DNA of 41,144 nt from Bacteroidales bacterium (GTDB lineage: Bacteria; Bacteroidota; Bacteroidia; Bacteroidales; VadinHA17). The translations under genes and the position numbers were made by a program. The notes beneath the pieces were generated by a model. That model did no database searches, was not told the origin of the DNA, and saw only the letters and a list, made by a program, of their open reading frames with translations. Where the stretch lies: NCBI GenBank assembly GCA_025358455.1, contig JANYJP010000054.1, forward strand, positions 1-41,144, in the 5' to 3' direction. This document shows, piece after piece, positions 16,418 through 24,419 of the stretch (positions are counted from its first letter, which is position 1; every line of letters begins with the position of its first letter).

Positions 16418-18847
16418 ATGAAAGTCCTGAAATTTGGCGGTACATCAGTTGGATCTCCTGAACGTATAAAGGAAGTAATAAAGATAATCACCTCTCAGGA
16501 ATCTCCATGTGTAATCGTTATATCTGCTTTTCATGGAATAACAGATGATCTGAAACATATCAGTGAACTTGCATCTATTAGAAATGATGAGTACAAAATA
16601 CTACTTAAAAAGATTATAACCAGACACATTGATGATACAAAACAATTAATCAAAAACGACCGCCTGCCGGTTGTGATTGAAGGCATTAATAGTATTTGCA
16701 GAGAGCTACAGGAAATCCTTAACGGTATTTACCTTCTGCGTGAGTTAAGCGCACGCTCACTAGATCAGACTCTTGGCACCGGAGAATTGCTTTCATCACT
16801 AATAATCAGTAATCTTATTGATGACAGCCGGTACATTGATTCCCGGAATATTATTAAAACTGATAGCAATTTCGGTTTTGCCAGGGTAGATTTTACCCTA
16901 TCGGATGAGCTGATCCGGAAAAGTTTCAGCGGAAGCAATAAGTTCACCATTGTTCCGGGTTTCATATCGAGCAATCACAATAACGAAACAACCACACTGG
17001 GAAGAGGAGGCTCAGATTATACAGCATCGATAATAGCTGCAGCCCTTGATGCAGAAAGTCTGGAAATATGGACAGACGTTGATGGTTTTATGACAGCTGA
17101 TCCGAAAAATGTCGAAAAAGCATATGCGATTGAAAACCTTACATATTCAGAAGCAATAGAATTATCACACTTTGGTGCAAAAGTAATCTACACACCAACA
17201 CTTCGTCCTGTTTACAAAAAAAATATTCCTATAATAGTTCTCAATTCTTTTAATCCCACTTCAAAGGGAACCGTAATAAGTAATAAATCATCGGATAATA
17301 AAAGAAGTCCTATCAAAGGTATTTCATCTATAAACCATATTGATCTGATCACATTACAGGGTACTGGTATGGTTGGAGTTACAGGCATATCTATGCGTTT
17401 ATTTGGCGCCCTTGCCAGAAAGAATATCAATATAATACTCATAACTCAGGCTTCTTCAGAATATTCAATAACGTTTGCAGTTAACCCATCTGATTCAGTT
17501 ATAGCAGCTGAGTCAATCCATAATGAATTTAATACAGAGATAGACCTGAACAGTGAACTGAAAATTCTTGTTGAAAAAAATCTTTCAATAATTGCAATAG
17601 TGGGTGAAAGAATGAAGAATACACCAGGAATTTCTGCCACTCTTTTTAAGGCGTTGGGGAGGAATGGAATAAACGTTATTGCTACTGCACAGGGCTCCTC
17701 GGAATTAAATATTTCAGTAGTAATTAAAAATGAAAGTCTTAAAAAGGCGCTGAATGTTATCCATGACGGATTTTTCCTTTCAAGGTTTAAAGAGATGCAT
17801 CTTTTTGTTGCGGGAACTGGTCTGGTTGGTACAAGCCTGCTAAAACAGATTCTCCAGCAGCAATCACCGCTTCTTTGCGAGCATTGTCTTAAAATAAACC
17901 TGATTGGTGTAACGAATACCAGGAAAATGCTCATTGACAAGAAGGGTATACCCATGGAAGATTATAGGGAAACTCTGAAAACGGATGGCGATAAAGCTGA
18001 TATTTCAGAATTCATACATCAAATGACAAAGCTTAATCTGCGAAATTCAGTATTTATTGATTGCACAGCTGACAAAACGGTCGCGTCGCTGTATCCCGAT
18101 ATTCTTTCAAAGTATGTATCAATTGTCACGGCCAATAAAATTGCCTGTTCTTCAGAGTTCAGGTATTACCAGAAAATTAAAAACCTGGCTAATGAAAAGG
18201 GTGTTAAATTAATATATGAAACCACAGTCGGCGCGGGGCTCCCCATAATAAAAACTATCAATGATTTAGTACTTAGCGGTGATAAAATAATAAAGATTGA
18301 AGCAGTTCTCTCCGGTACAATGAATTTTATTTTTAATGAACTCAGCCCTGAAGTACCGTTAAGCATGGCAATCAGGAAGGCAAGAGAAAAAGGATATTCA
18401 GAACCTGATCCCAGGGTAGACCTGAGCGGAACAGATGTTGTAAGAAAAATACTGATACTGGCACGCGAAGCCGGATATACTCTGGAAAAAGATGATGTTA
18501 TTGTAAAGAAATTTCTTCCCGAGGAATGTTTTGAAGGCGATCTGAATGATTTTTTTGAAAAAGTAAAAGATTATGATAAAGAATTCGAGCAAAAGAGGAA
18601 GTCACTCCTGAAACAGAATAAAAAGTGGAGATTTTTTGCAACTCTCGAACAGGGAAAAGCAAGGGTCGAGCTTCTCACTATCGGATCCGAACATCCGTCA
18701 TTTAATCTGGAAGGAAGTAATAATATTATTCTTATTACTACAAACAGATATAATGAACTGCCAATGGTTATCAAGGGTTATGGTGCAGGAGCAGAAGTTA
18801 CTGCTGCAGGGGTGTTTGCAGATTTAATGAGAGTAGTGAATGTTTAA
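16418..18847 (+). CDS. thrA: Bifunctional aspartate kinase / homoserine dehydrogenase
   Basis: The 809-aa enzyme catalyses the first and third steps from aspartate to homoserine. Order of domains: aspartate kinase (about 1-295; KFGGTSVGSPERI, TLGRGGSDYTAS), two ACT domains (about 310-460; MVGVTGISMRLFGALARKNIN and NTPGISATLFKALGRNGIN) that usually sense threonine, an NAD(P)-binding domain (FVAGTGLVGTSLLKQI, from about 467) and the homoserine dehydrogenase catalytic domain (TTVGAGLPIIKT, SGTMNFIF, KAREKGYSEPDPRVDLSGTDV). The length equals that of E. coli ThrA. It is first in thrA-thrC-thrH, with 23 bases to thrC. Aspartate-semialdehyde dehydrogenase is not in the window and must be elsewhere. 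Confidence 0.95.
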   Translation: MKVLKFGGTSVGSPERIKEVIKIITSQESPCVIVISAFHGITDDLKHISELASIRNDEYKILLKKIITRHIDDTKQLIKNDRLPVVIEGINSICRELQEILNGIYLLRELSARSLDQTLGTGELLSSLIISNLIDDSRYIDSRNIIKTDSNFGFARVDFTLSDELIRKSFSGSNKFTIVPGFISSNHNNETTTLGRGGSDYTASIIAAALDAESLEIWTDVDGFMTADPKNVEKAYAIENLTYSEAIELSHFGAKVIYTPTLRPVYKKNIPIIVLNSFNPTSKGTVISNKSSDNKRSPIKGISSINHIDLITLQGTGMVGVTGISMRLFGALARKNINIILITQASSEYSITFAVNPSDSVIAAESIHNEFNTEIDLNSELKILVEKNLSIIAIVGERMKNTPGISATLFKALGRNGINVIATAQGSSELNISVVIKNESLKKALNVIHDGFFLSRFKEMHLFVAGTGLVGTSLLKQILQQQSPLLCEHCLKINLIGVTNTRKMLIDKKGIPMEDYRETLKTDGDKADISEFIHQMTKLNLRNSVFIDCTADKTVASLYPDILSKYVSIVTANKIACSSEFRYYQKIKNLANEKGVKLIYETTVGAGLPIIKTINDLVLSGDKIIKIEAVLSGTMNFIFNELSPEVPLSMAIRKAREKGYSEPDPRVDLSGTDVVRKILILAREAGYTLEKDDVIVKKFLPEECFEGDLNDFFEKVKDYDKEFEQKRKSLLKQNKKWRFFATLEQGKARVELLTIGSEHPSFNLEGSNNIILITTNRYNELPMVIKGYGAGAEVTAAGVFADLMRVVNV

Positions 18848-18870
18848 GAAGGCAGAAGCAAGAGATAAAA

Positions 18871-20250
18871 GTGAAAAGTAATACTATTAAATATTATTCA
18901 ACTAACGGGAGGTCACCTGAAGTAACTTTTAAGGAGGCTCTGCTTAAAGGTCTTGCACCTGACGGAGGCTTGTATCTTCCTGTATTATTTCCGACTGTTT
19001 CGCCTGAAGAATTACAGAGCTTTTCAGGAATGGAATATTACGAAATAGCATTTGCCATTCTTAATAAATACATTGGTAATGAGATGGATGGAAAGGAATT
19101 GCTTCGTCTTTGCGCTGATTCATATAACTTTGAGGTACCCATTGAAAAGATATCCAGGCATAAATATATAATGCGTCTTGATCAGGGCCCGACAGCCTCA
19201 TTCAAGGATTTTGCTGCCAGAATGATGAGCAGGCTCATGCAATTTTCCCTTGCAAAGAACAATCAGCACCTTACGATACTTACAGCAACTTCGGGTGACA
19301 CAGGTAGTGCTGTAGCAAATGCATTTTACGGACTTAAGAATATTAAAGTTATTATTTTATTCCCTGCCGGTGAGGTTACCCCTGTTCAGAGGAAACAAAT
19401 GACAACACTTCAAAAGAATATTACTGTACTGGAAGTCAGTGGTAAGTTTGATGATTGTCAGAGGATGGTAAAAAAGGCTTTTCTTGATACTTCCCTGTCA
19501 CATATTTCGCTTTCTTCAGCAAATTCAATTAATATAGGGAGATTACTTCCACAATCTGTTTATTACTTCTATAGCTGGTCAAAGCTGGCTGCAAGAATAG
19601 ATGACAAGGCTGTATTCAGCGTCCCGTCAGGTAACTTTGGAAATCTTATGGCCGGTCTGATCGCAGCCCGGATGGGGCTTCCTGTGAAGAAATTCATTAT
19701 ATCGACCAATGCAAATGATGAGGTTCCAGAATTCCTTAGAAATGGTATTTACAAACCGATCAGTCCTTCCATAAATTGCATTTCAAGTGCAATGAACGTT
19801 GGTCACCCCAGCAACCTGCCACGGATAATAGCAATATATGGAGGAATGATGGATGAATCAGGAAGAATTAATAGGGAACCTGATATCGAAAGCATGCGTT
19901 CTGATCTTTATGGAGTAAGCGTATCGGATGATGATACCCGGGAAACCATTGCGGAAGCCTGGAGAAAATATCAGATACTCCTCGAACCACATGGTGCAAT
20001 AGCATGGAAAGGCATTAAGGAGTATTCAAAATCAGGAGGTAAATCCCAGTCAGCAAAGCAACTATATATATCACTTGAGACAGCAAATCCTGCAAAGTTT
20101 TCTGAAGAATTACTGAAAATTGTAAATTTCAACCCTCCTCTTCCTTTGTCTATGGAAGGCCTTAATTACAAAGAAGAAAAATATATTACTATGGATAATG
20201 ATTATCCGGCATTGAGAGAATTAATTCTTAAGTTCGCTAAAGCGGAATAA
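18871..20250 (+). CDS. thrC: Threonine synthase
   Basis: A 459-aa PLP enzyme that converts O-phospho-homoserine to threonine. Landmarks: the N-terminal KYYSTNGRSPEVTFKEALLKGLAPDGGLY, the PLP lysine in PTASFKDFAARMM, TATSGDTGSAVANAF (phosphate and PLP contacts), SANSINIGRLLPQ, and VPSGNFGNLMAG. This is the longer type found in E. coli and Bacteroidota. The start is GTG at 18871, 23 bases after thrA; no ATG lies near the conserved N-terminus. It is followed 10 bases later by thrH. Its substrate would normally be made by ThrB, which is not encoded here, so ThrH is the likely supplier. Confidence 0.95.
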   Translation: MKSNTIKYYSTNGRSPEVTFKEALLKGLAPDGGLYLPVLFPTVSPEELQSFSGMEYYEIAFAILNKYIGNEMDGKELLRLCADSYNFEVPIEKISRHKYIMRLDQGPTASFKDFAARMMSRLMQFSLAKNNQHLTILTATSGDTGSAVANAFYGLKNIKVIILFPAGEVTPVQRKQMTTLQKNITVLEVSGKFDDCQRMVKKAFLDTSLSHISLSSANSINIGRLLPQSVYYFYSWSKLAARIDDKAVFSVPSGNFGNLMAGLIAARMGLPVKKFIISTNANDEVPEFLRNGIYKPISPSINCISSAMNVGHPSNLPRIIAIYGGMMDESGRINREPDIESMRSDLYGVSVSDDDTRETIAEAWRKYQILLEPHGAIAWKGIKEYSKSGGKSQSAKQLYISLETANPAKFSEELLKIVNFNPPLPLSMEGLNYKEEKYITMDNDYPALRELILKFAKAE

Positions 20251-20260
20251 CAAGCGATAT

Positions 20261-20869
20261 ATGTATATAATATGTTCTGATCTTGAAGGAGTGTTTGTGC
20301 CTGAAATCTGGGTAAATGTTGCGATCCAGACTGGTATCGATGAACTGAAGCTTACCACGCGTGATATTAGCGATTATAATATCCTGATGAAAAAAAGATT
20401 AGAGATTTTACAACAGCATGATCTTACTTTAGCGGATATACAGAAAATAATATCAGGACTTAAACCACTTCCCGGTGCACTTGAATTTATTGATTGGTTA
20501 AGATCATACACACAGCTCATTGTTGTATCAGACACATTTACGGAATTCGCTGATCCGCTGATGAAGCAACTAGGGAGACCAACTCTGTTTTGCCATCATC
20601 TTACTACTGATAATTCGGGACACATAATCAATTATAACCTGAGACAGAAAGATTCAAAGAGATTGGTAACAGAGGCCCTGCAAAGTTTGAACTACAAGGT
20701 TATAGCTATCGGAGATTCTTATAATGACATTTCAATGCTTAGAAAAGCAGAAACGGGAATTCTGTTTAATGCTCCAAATAAAGTTATTCAGGAAAATTCC
20801 GACTTAATGATAGCCTCCTCCTATGAAGAATTGAAATTGATCATTACAAGGATTATTGCTGAAGAATAG
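20261..20869 (+). CDS. thrH: ThrH: phosphoserine phosphatase / phosphoserine:homoserine phosphotransferase
   Basis: A 202-aa HAD-superfamily protein, the exact size of Pseudomonas ThrH, which moves phosphate from phosphoserine to homoserine. HAD motif I is CSDLEGV with nucleophile D7. ThrH-typical blocks are VPEIWVNVA, TTRDISDYNILMKKRLEIL, PLPGALEFIDWLR, motif II VVSDTFTEFADPLMKQLGRPT, the lysine motif RQKDSKR and motif III GDSYNDISML. Generic SerB proteins lack the VPEIW and TTRDI segments, so ThrH is favoured. It starts 10 bases after thrC, completing a threonine operon without thrB. It may also act as a serine-forming phosphatase. Confidence 0.9.
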   Translation: MYIICSDLEGVFVPEIWVNVAIQTGIDELKLTTRDISDYNILMKKRLEILQQHDLTLADIQKIISGLKPLPGALEFIDWLRSYTQLIVVSDTFTEFADPLMKQLGRPTLFCHHLTTDNSGHIINYNLRQKDSKRLVTEALQSLNYKVIAIGDSYNDISMLRKAETGILFNAPNKVIQENSDLMIASSYEELKLIITRIIAEE

Positions 20870-20960
20870 TGACAGGTTTCTTTCTTCACAGATACTTTTG
20901 CATATAAATACATGTCATAACCGTAAATCCTGATGTATTTCTTAATAATTAAGGTAATGA

Positions 20961-21366
20961 CAACATTTCATAAGTACAACATTATCTGATACATGTATAA
21001 TTGGCAGAATATTTTTAGGAGTACCATATTGGGATAGGGAGATCCCTCGCTGGTGCTGCTAACAACAACATATCATAAGTCAAACATTATCTGATACTTG
21101 TATTATTGTCAGAATACTTTTAGGAGTACCATAATGGGATAAGGAGATCCCTCGCTAACCTTACTAACAACAACATATCACAAGTCAAACATTATCTGAT
21201 ACATGTATTATTGTCAGAATACTTTTAGGAGTACCACAATGGGATAAGGAGATCCCTCGCTAACGCTGCTACTAACAACAACATTTCATAAAACAAACAT
21301 TATCTGAAGTTTGTATTATTGTCAGAATACTTTTAGGAGTACCATAATGGGATAAGGAGATCCCTC
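20961..21366. repeat. Tandem array of four 105-108 bp non-coding repeats
   Basis: Units start at 20961, 21066, 21171 and 21279, so the periods are 105, 105 and 108. Each runs from CAACATTTCATAAG (or CAACATATCA), through ATTATCTGATACATGTAT, TTTTAGGAGTACCA and TGGGATAAGGAGATCCCTCGCT, to TAACAA. Units 2 and 3 differ at only a few positions; unit 1 is the most diverged. Within each unit GGGAT/ATCCC can form a small stem, and units 1 and 3 hold the palindrome ATACATGTAT. Although 105 is divisible by three, stops occur in all six frames, so it is not protein coding. Confidence 0.9.
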
Positions 21367-21534
21367 GCTGGAGCTCGGGATGACATGGAATTTGGGTGGT
21401 TACCGGGGTGAAGAAGTGGCGATTCGCGGATGTAACTTTACAAAATGATAACAGTTGTCCCGAATCGCCACTTCTTCACCCCCATGTGTCATCCTCAACA
21501 GCGCTGTCATCCCGAACGCCAGTGAGGGATCTCC
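21356..21534. mobile_element. 179-bp palindromic MITE-like element
   Basis: The ends are perfect 11-bp inverted repeats, GGAGATCCCTC (21356-21366) and GAGGGATCTCC (21524-21534), extended inward with a few mismatches to about 26 bp. A second, inner pair of perfect 22-bp arms lies at 21405-21426 and 21461-21482 around a 34-base loop. It carries no gene. The left end coincides with the end of tandem unit 4, and GGAGATCCCTC occurs once in every unit, so the array and the element are related. The right arm (CATCCCGAACGCCAGTGAGG) resembles a motif I remember from intergenic repeats in many bacterial genomes; that is memory, not a search. No target duplication was found. Confidence 0.65.
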
Positions 21535-21597
21535 ACTAATCGTTACAGGTCTTTGTAAATAATGTCATATTGCCTGGTGTGAATATTTTTATATCGA

Positions 21598-21645
21598 CTA
21601 CTAACAACAACATTTCATAAGTACAACATTATCTGAAGTTTGTAC
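21598..21645. repeat. Fifth, truncated copy of the 105-bp repeat
   Basis: This copy matches the beginning of the tandem units. Its CAACATTTCATAAGTACAAC is identical to unit 1, while its ATCTGAAGTTTGTA matches unit 4. It lacks the GGAGATCCCTC end. It is separated from the array by the palindromic element plus about 63 unrelated bases. Confidence 0.8.
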
Positions 21646-21870
21646 TATCACTACACAATTACCAGATTAAGGTGGATGAATGAGGAATTCTAGATGTGTA
21701 TAAAAATTAGACTTTTTTAATTGGGGGGGGGTTGGGTTATTGAAAAAGTCATTTTTATCACTTTTATCTTATATCTGTTTGCTTTATTACTATTTTTCAA
21801 TCACGAAGTTATTTGACGTAATAATTTCCTATTTTTACCCCTGATCGTACCTAATCAATTAACCAGCATC

Positions 21871-23370
21871 ATGAAACTTCCACCATCCTCAAAAAACTGG
21901 CTGACAATAATCGGTTCAATAATTGCTGTCATTAACCTGTTATTGATATTTCTTCTTTTCATAATATCAACTATCTTTAATAAAGGCAATACAAACCTTG
22001 GGCTGTTCATATATATTATACTTCCCGGATTCCTTATTTTAGGATTATTATTAATCCCTGTCGGGATGATAAGGGAAGCGAGAAATATCAGGAGATCAGG
22101 CGATAAGGAGACAAAAAGACTTCCCAGAATCGATCTTAATGAACCAACTCACAGAAATGCTTTCATAATATTTACTGTAACTACTATTATAGTTCTCGTT
22201 CTTTCAACCATGGGTAGTTTCAAGGCATATCATATTACGGAATCCGTAGAATTCTGTGGTAAACTTTGTCACACCGTTATGGAGCCAGAGCATGTTGCTT
22301 ATCAGAAATCGCCTCATGCCAATGTATTATGCGTGGAGTGCCATGTAGGGTCCGGAGCATCATGGTATGTTAAATCAAAGTTATCCGGAATGCACCAGGT
22401 ATATGCTGTTTTAACCAACACTTATCCCCGGCCTATTCAGACGCCTCTCCATGATCTTCGTCCAGCCAGAGAAACATGCGAAAAATGCCATTGGCCACAG
22501 AAGTTTTATGCCCGCACGCTCTGGACAAATAAGTATTTTCTTGCTGATTCGTTAAATACTGAATGGGATATAATTCTTCAGATGAAAACGGGTCCGGAAT
22601 ACAGTGGCCTTGGACTGAGAGAAGGAATTCACTGGCATATAAACCCCGCGGTAAATATTGATTATCTTTCGGAAAGCGATAAGCGCGAGAAGATAACTTA
22701 TGTAAAGTATACAAACAAAACCACGGGAGAGGTGACTATTTACCGGAATTCAGAAACTCCTGTTTCGGACAGCCTGGTCAATGCTTCAGTCCTGAGGACA
22801 ATGGATTGTATCGATTGCCATAACAGACCATCCCATAACTATAATTCCCCAACAGTATATTTTAATAAAGCAATGATTACAGGAGAGGTTTCGAAAGACA
22901 TCCCATTTATTAAAAAAGTTGCAATGGGAGTTCTAAGAGAAACATTCTCCACTATTGACACTGCTATGTTAAAAATTGAAGCCGGTATTACAGACTATTA
23001 CAAAACAGGTTATCCTGATTATTATGCAAAAAATAAGGATTTGATAAGCAGCTCAGTAGCTTCTATCGAGAAGGGATACAGCCAGAACACATTCCCTAAA
23101 ATGAAAGTAGCTTATGATCTCTACCCTGAACACATTGGACATCTCGAGACCAACGGATGCTTCAGATGTCATAATGGTATCTTTAAAGCAGATAACGGTC
23201 GTGTTATAACAAAGGATTGTAATCTTTGCCATACTATTGTTGGTCAGGGTAATCCCGGGAAAATGGAGTACACAAATATCAGGGAAAATCTTGAATTCCG
23301 GCATCCGGTTGACATTGGAACGGCCTGGAAAGAAGCCAACTGCTCCGAGTGTCACCTTTATCTGTACTAA
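21871..23370 (+). CDS. Membrane-anchored heptaheme cytochrome c (NapC/NirT-like N-terminal region)
   Basis: A 499-aa protein with three hydrophobic spans (about 10-33, 42-65 and 97-118) and a large periplasmic domain. Seven c-type heme sites are visible: one CX3CH at C129 (CGKLCH) and six CXXCH at C154, C203, C313, C430, C450 and C491. The first two sites with their spacing (FCGKLCHTVMEPEH, then SPHANVLCVECH) resemble the NapC/NirT/NrfH quinol-oxidising family. It probably carries electrons from the quinone pool to a periplasmic partner. No reductase gene is adjacent, so the acceptor is unknown. The gene is flanked by the repeat island and by a strong hairpin. Confidence 0.88.
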   Translation: MKLPPSSKNWLTIIGSIIAVINLLLIFLLFIISTIFNKGNTNLGLFIYIILPGFLILGLLLIPVGMIREARNIRRSGDKETKRLPRIDLNEPTHRNAFIIFTVTTIIVLVLSTMGSFKAYHITESVEFCGKLCHTVMEPEHVAYQKSPHANVLCVECHVGSGASWYVKSKLSGMHQVYAVLTNTYPRPIQTPLHDLRPARETCEKCHWPQKFYARTLWTNKYFLADSLNTEWDIILQMKTGPEYSGLGLREGIHWHINPAVNIDYLSESDKREKITYVKYTNKTTGEVTIYRNSETPVSDSLVNASVLRTMDCIDCHNRPSHNYNSPTVYFNKAMITGEVSKDIPFIKKVAMGVLRETFSTIDTAMLKIEAGITDYYKTGYPDYYAKNKDLISSSVASIEKGYSQNTFPKMKVAYDLYPEHIGHLETNGCFRCHNGIFKADNGRVITKDCNLCHTIVGQGNPGKMEYTNIRENLEFRHPVDIGTAWKEANCSECHLYLY

Positions 23371-23401
23371 GAAATTGAAATTTAGATATATGAATTATAT
23401 A

Positions 23402-23438
23402 AGCTCTGTATTGCATCAGTTAACTGCATTACAGAGCT
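23402..23438. terminator. Hairpin between convergent cytochrome and DUF6599 genes
   Basis: A 14-bp stem with one mismatch (23402-23415 with 23425-23438; arms begin AGCTCTGTA and end TACAGAGCT) closes a 9-base loop. It lies 31 bases after the cytochrome stop and 24 bases before the stop of the opposing gene. No clean T-run follows on the plus strand, but the position fits a shared bidirectional terminator. Confidence 0.6.
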
Positions 23439-23462
23439 CGCGTTGATTGGTATTTTCTGAAA

Positions 23463-24308
23463 TTATTTTATTATATCTGAGGTATATTGATCTGCAATTT
23501 CACTTTGATCTTTTGAAAGACCTGAAATAATAACGACCTGATTGTCTTTCCAGGCAAGGAAAATAGTTCCGTTATACCCATCGGTCAGCATATATTTCCC
23601 GCTTCCGGAACCCATAGGATCCATTCCGGTTGCCTTAAGATATGCATTCACAGTTTCAGTTGCTTCCCCGGAGGTTTTGTTTTCAAGAATAAAAATAGAA
23701 AAATTGTCAGATCCAATCTCATAAGTTGCTTTATAAGCCTTGTTCAGAAACTTGTGGCCCAATACACTTTCATTTATATATGTTTCTTCATTCACCTTTT
23801 TCCCTGTTTCAGGAAACATGGAAAGAGCTTCAGGCATTTTGGTTTCACCCTTCAGCATATTTGCCACTATCTGAGATAATGATTTTGCCGACTGTATTGT
23901 TTTTTCGCTTTTAGAATACGTCCTGATCTTTACATAATAATTTCCCTTAAAGAAATTTATTGTTCCGTCAACCTCGTAGCCTTGTGCTCCGATATTAATA
24001 AACCGGAACGAGGGTGATCGCTCGGTTGAGTAAATTCCAAAAGCCATAGTATTATCACTATGTCTGTAAATCTCAAGCTTAATTACATTCTTACCTTTCC
24101 TATATTCAGCAACATGAAGATCAATGAAACCATAAGCGAGGTAAGTATCAGCTGCCCCGTTTATAAAATTCCATAGCTTATCAGGGCCAAAAACAGGATA
24201 ACTAAGAACCTTTTTATATCCCTGCAGTGCAGGCATTGTTAAATCCTGCGCCGATACAGTACCGGACATCACAGTAAGTAATAATCCAATAAGAATTTTG
24301 TTTCGCAT
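23463..24308 (-). CDS. Exported DUF6599-like protein, function unknown
   Basis: A 281-aa protein with a Sec signal peptide (MRNKILIGLLLTVMSGTVSAQ, cleavage after Ala-20). The mature part contains LWNFINGAADTYLAYGFIDL and EYRKGKNVIKLEIYRH followed by MAFGIYSTER, the pattern I associate with family DUF6599. No catalytic motif is apparent. It is the third gene in a minus-strand series of exported proteins after the MBL-fold hydrolase and aldo/keto reductase, 111 bases downstream of the latter. A shared role is possible but unproven. Confidence 0.6.
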   Translation of the reverse strand: MRNKILIGLLLTVMSGTVSAQDLTMPALQGYKKVLSYPVFGPDKLWNFINGAADTYLAYGFIDLHVAEYRKGKNVIKLEIYRHSDNTMAFGIYSTERSPSFRFINIGAQGYEVDGTINFFKGNYYVKIRTYSKSEKTIQSAKSLSQIVANMLKGETKMPEALSMFPETGKKVNEETYINESVLGHKFLNKAYKATYEIGSDNFSIFILENKTSGEATETVNAYLKATGMDPMGSGSGKYMLTDGYNGTIFLAWKDNQVVIISGLSKDQSEIADQYTSDIIK

Positions 24309-24419
24309 AATAAAGAAATAATTAAAACCAATAATTAAAATTCAAATAATCCATTACCTTCTGTTCCCCCTTGAAATTCCGTTCATAACCGGGGATTATT
24401 CTCAACAGAATGTAATTGA

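Larger units (their letters stand above)
20870..21870. other. One-kilobase non-coding repeat island
   Basis: No open frame with coding character lies between thrH and the cytochrome gene. The stretch is dominated by a 105-bp tandem repeat (20961-21366), a 179-bp palindromic element (21356-21534) and a fifth partial repeat (21598-21645). A run of nine G lies at 21723-21731. The last 100 bases are AT-rich and presumably contain the cytochrome promoter. Confidence 0.8.

Noticed and set aside
20961-21366. Repeat protein encoded by the 105-bp tandem units (35 codons each)
   Set aside because: Stop codons fall inside the unit in all three forward and all three reverse frames.
20961-21645. CRISPR array
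   Set aside because: The units are 105-108 bp and contiguous, with no short repeat alternating with unique spacers and no cas genes nearby.
21723-21731. Nine-G run as a phase-variation switch for the cytochrome gene
   Set aside because: It lies 140 bases upstream of the start and not between recognisable promoter elements, so there is no visible way for it to switch expression.
20870-21870. Retron or diversity-generating element built on the long palindrome
   Set aside because: No reverse transcriptase or other partner gene is present in the window; the palindrome fits a MITE or REP-like element better.
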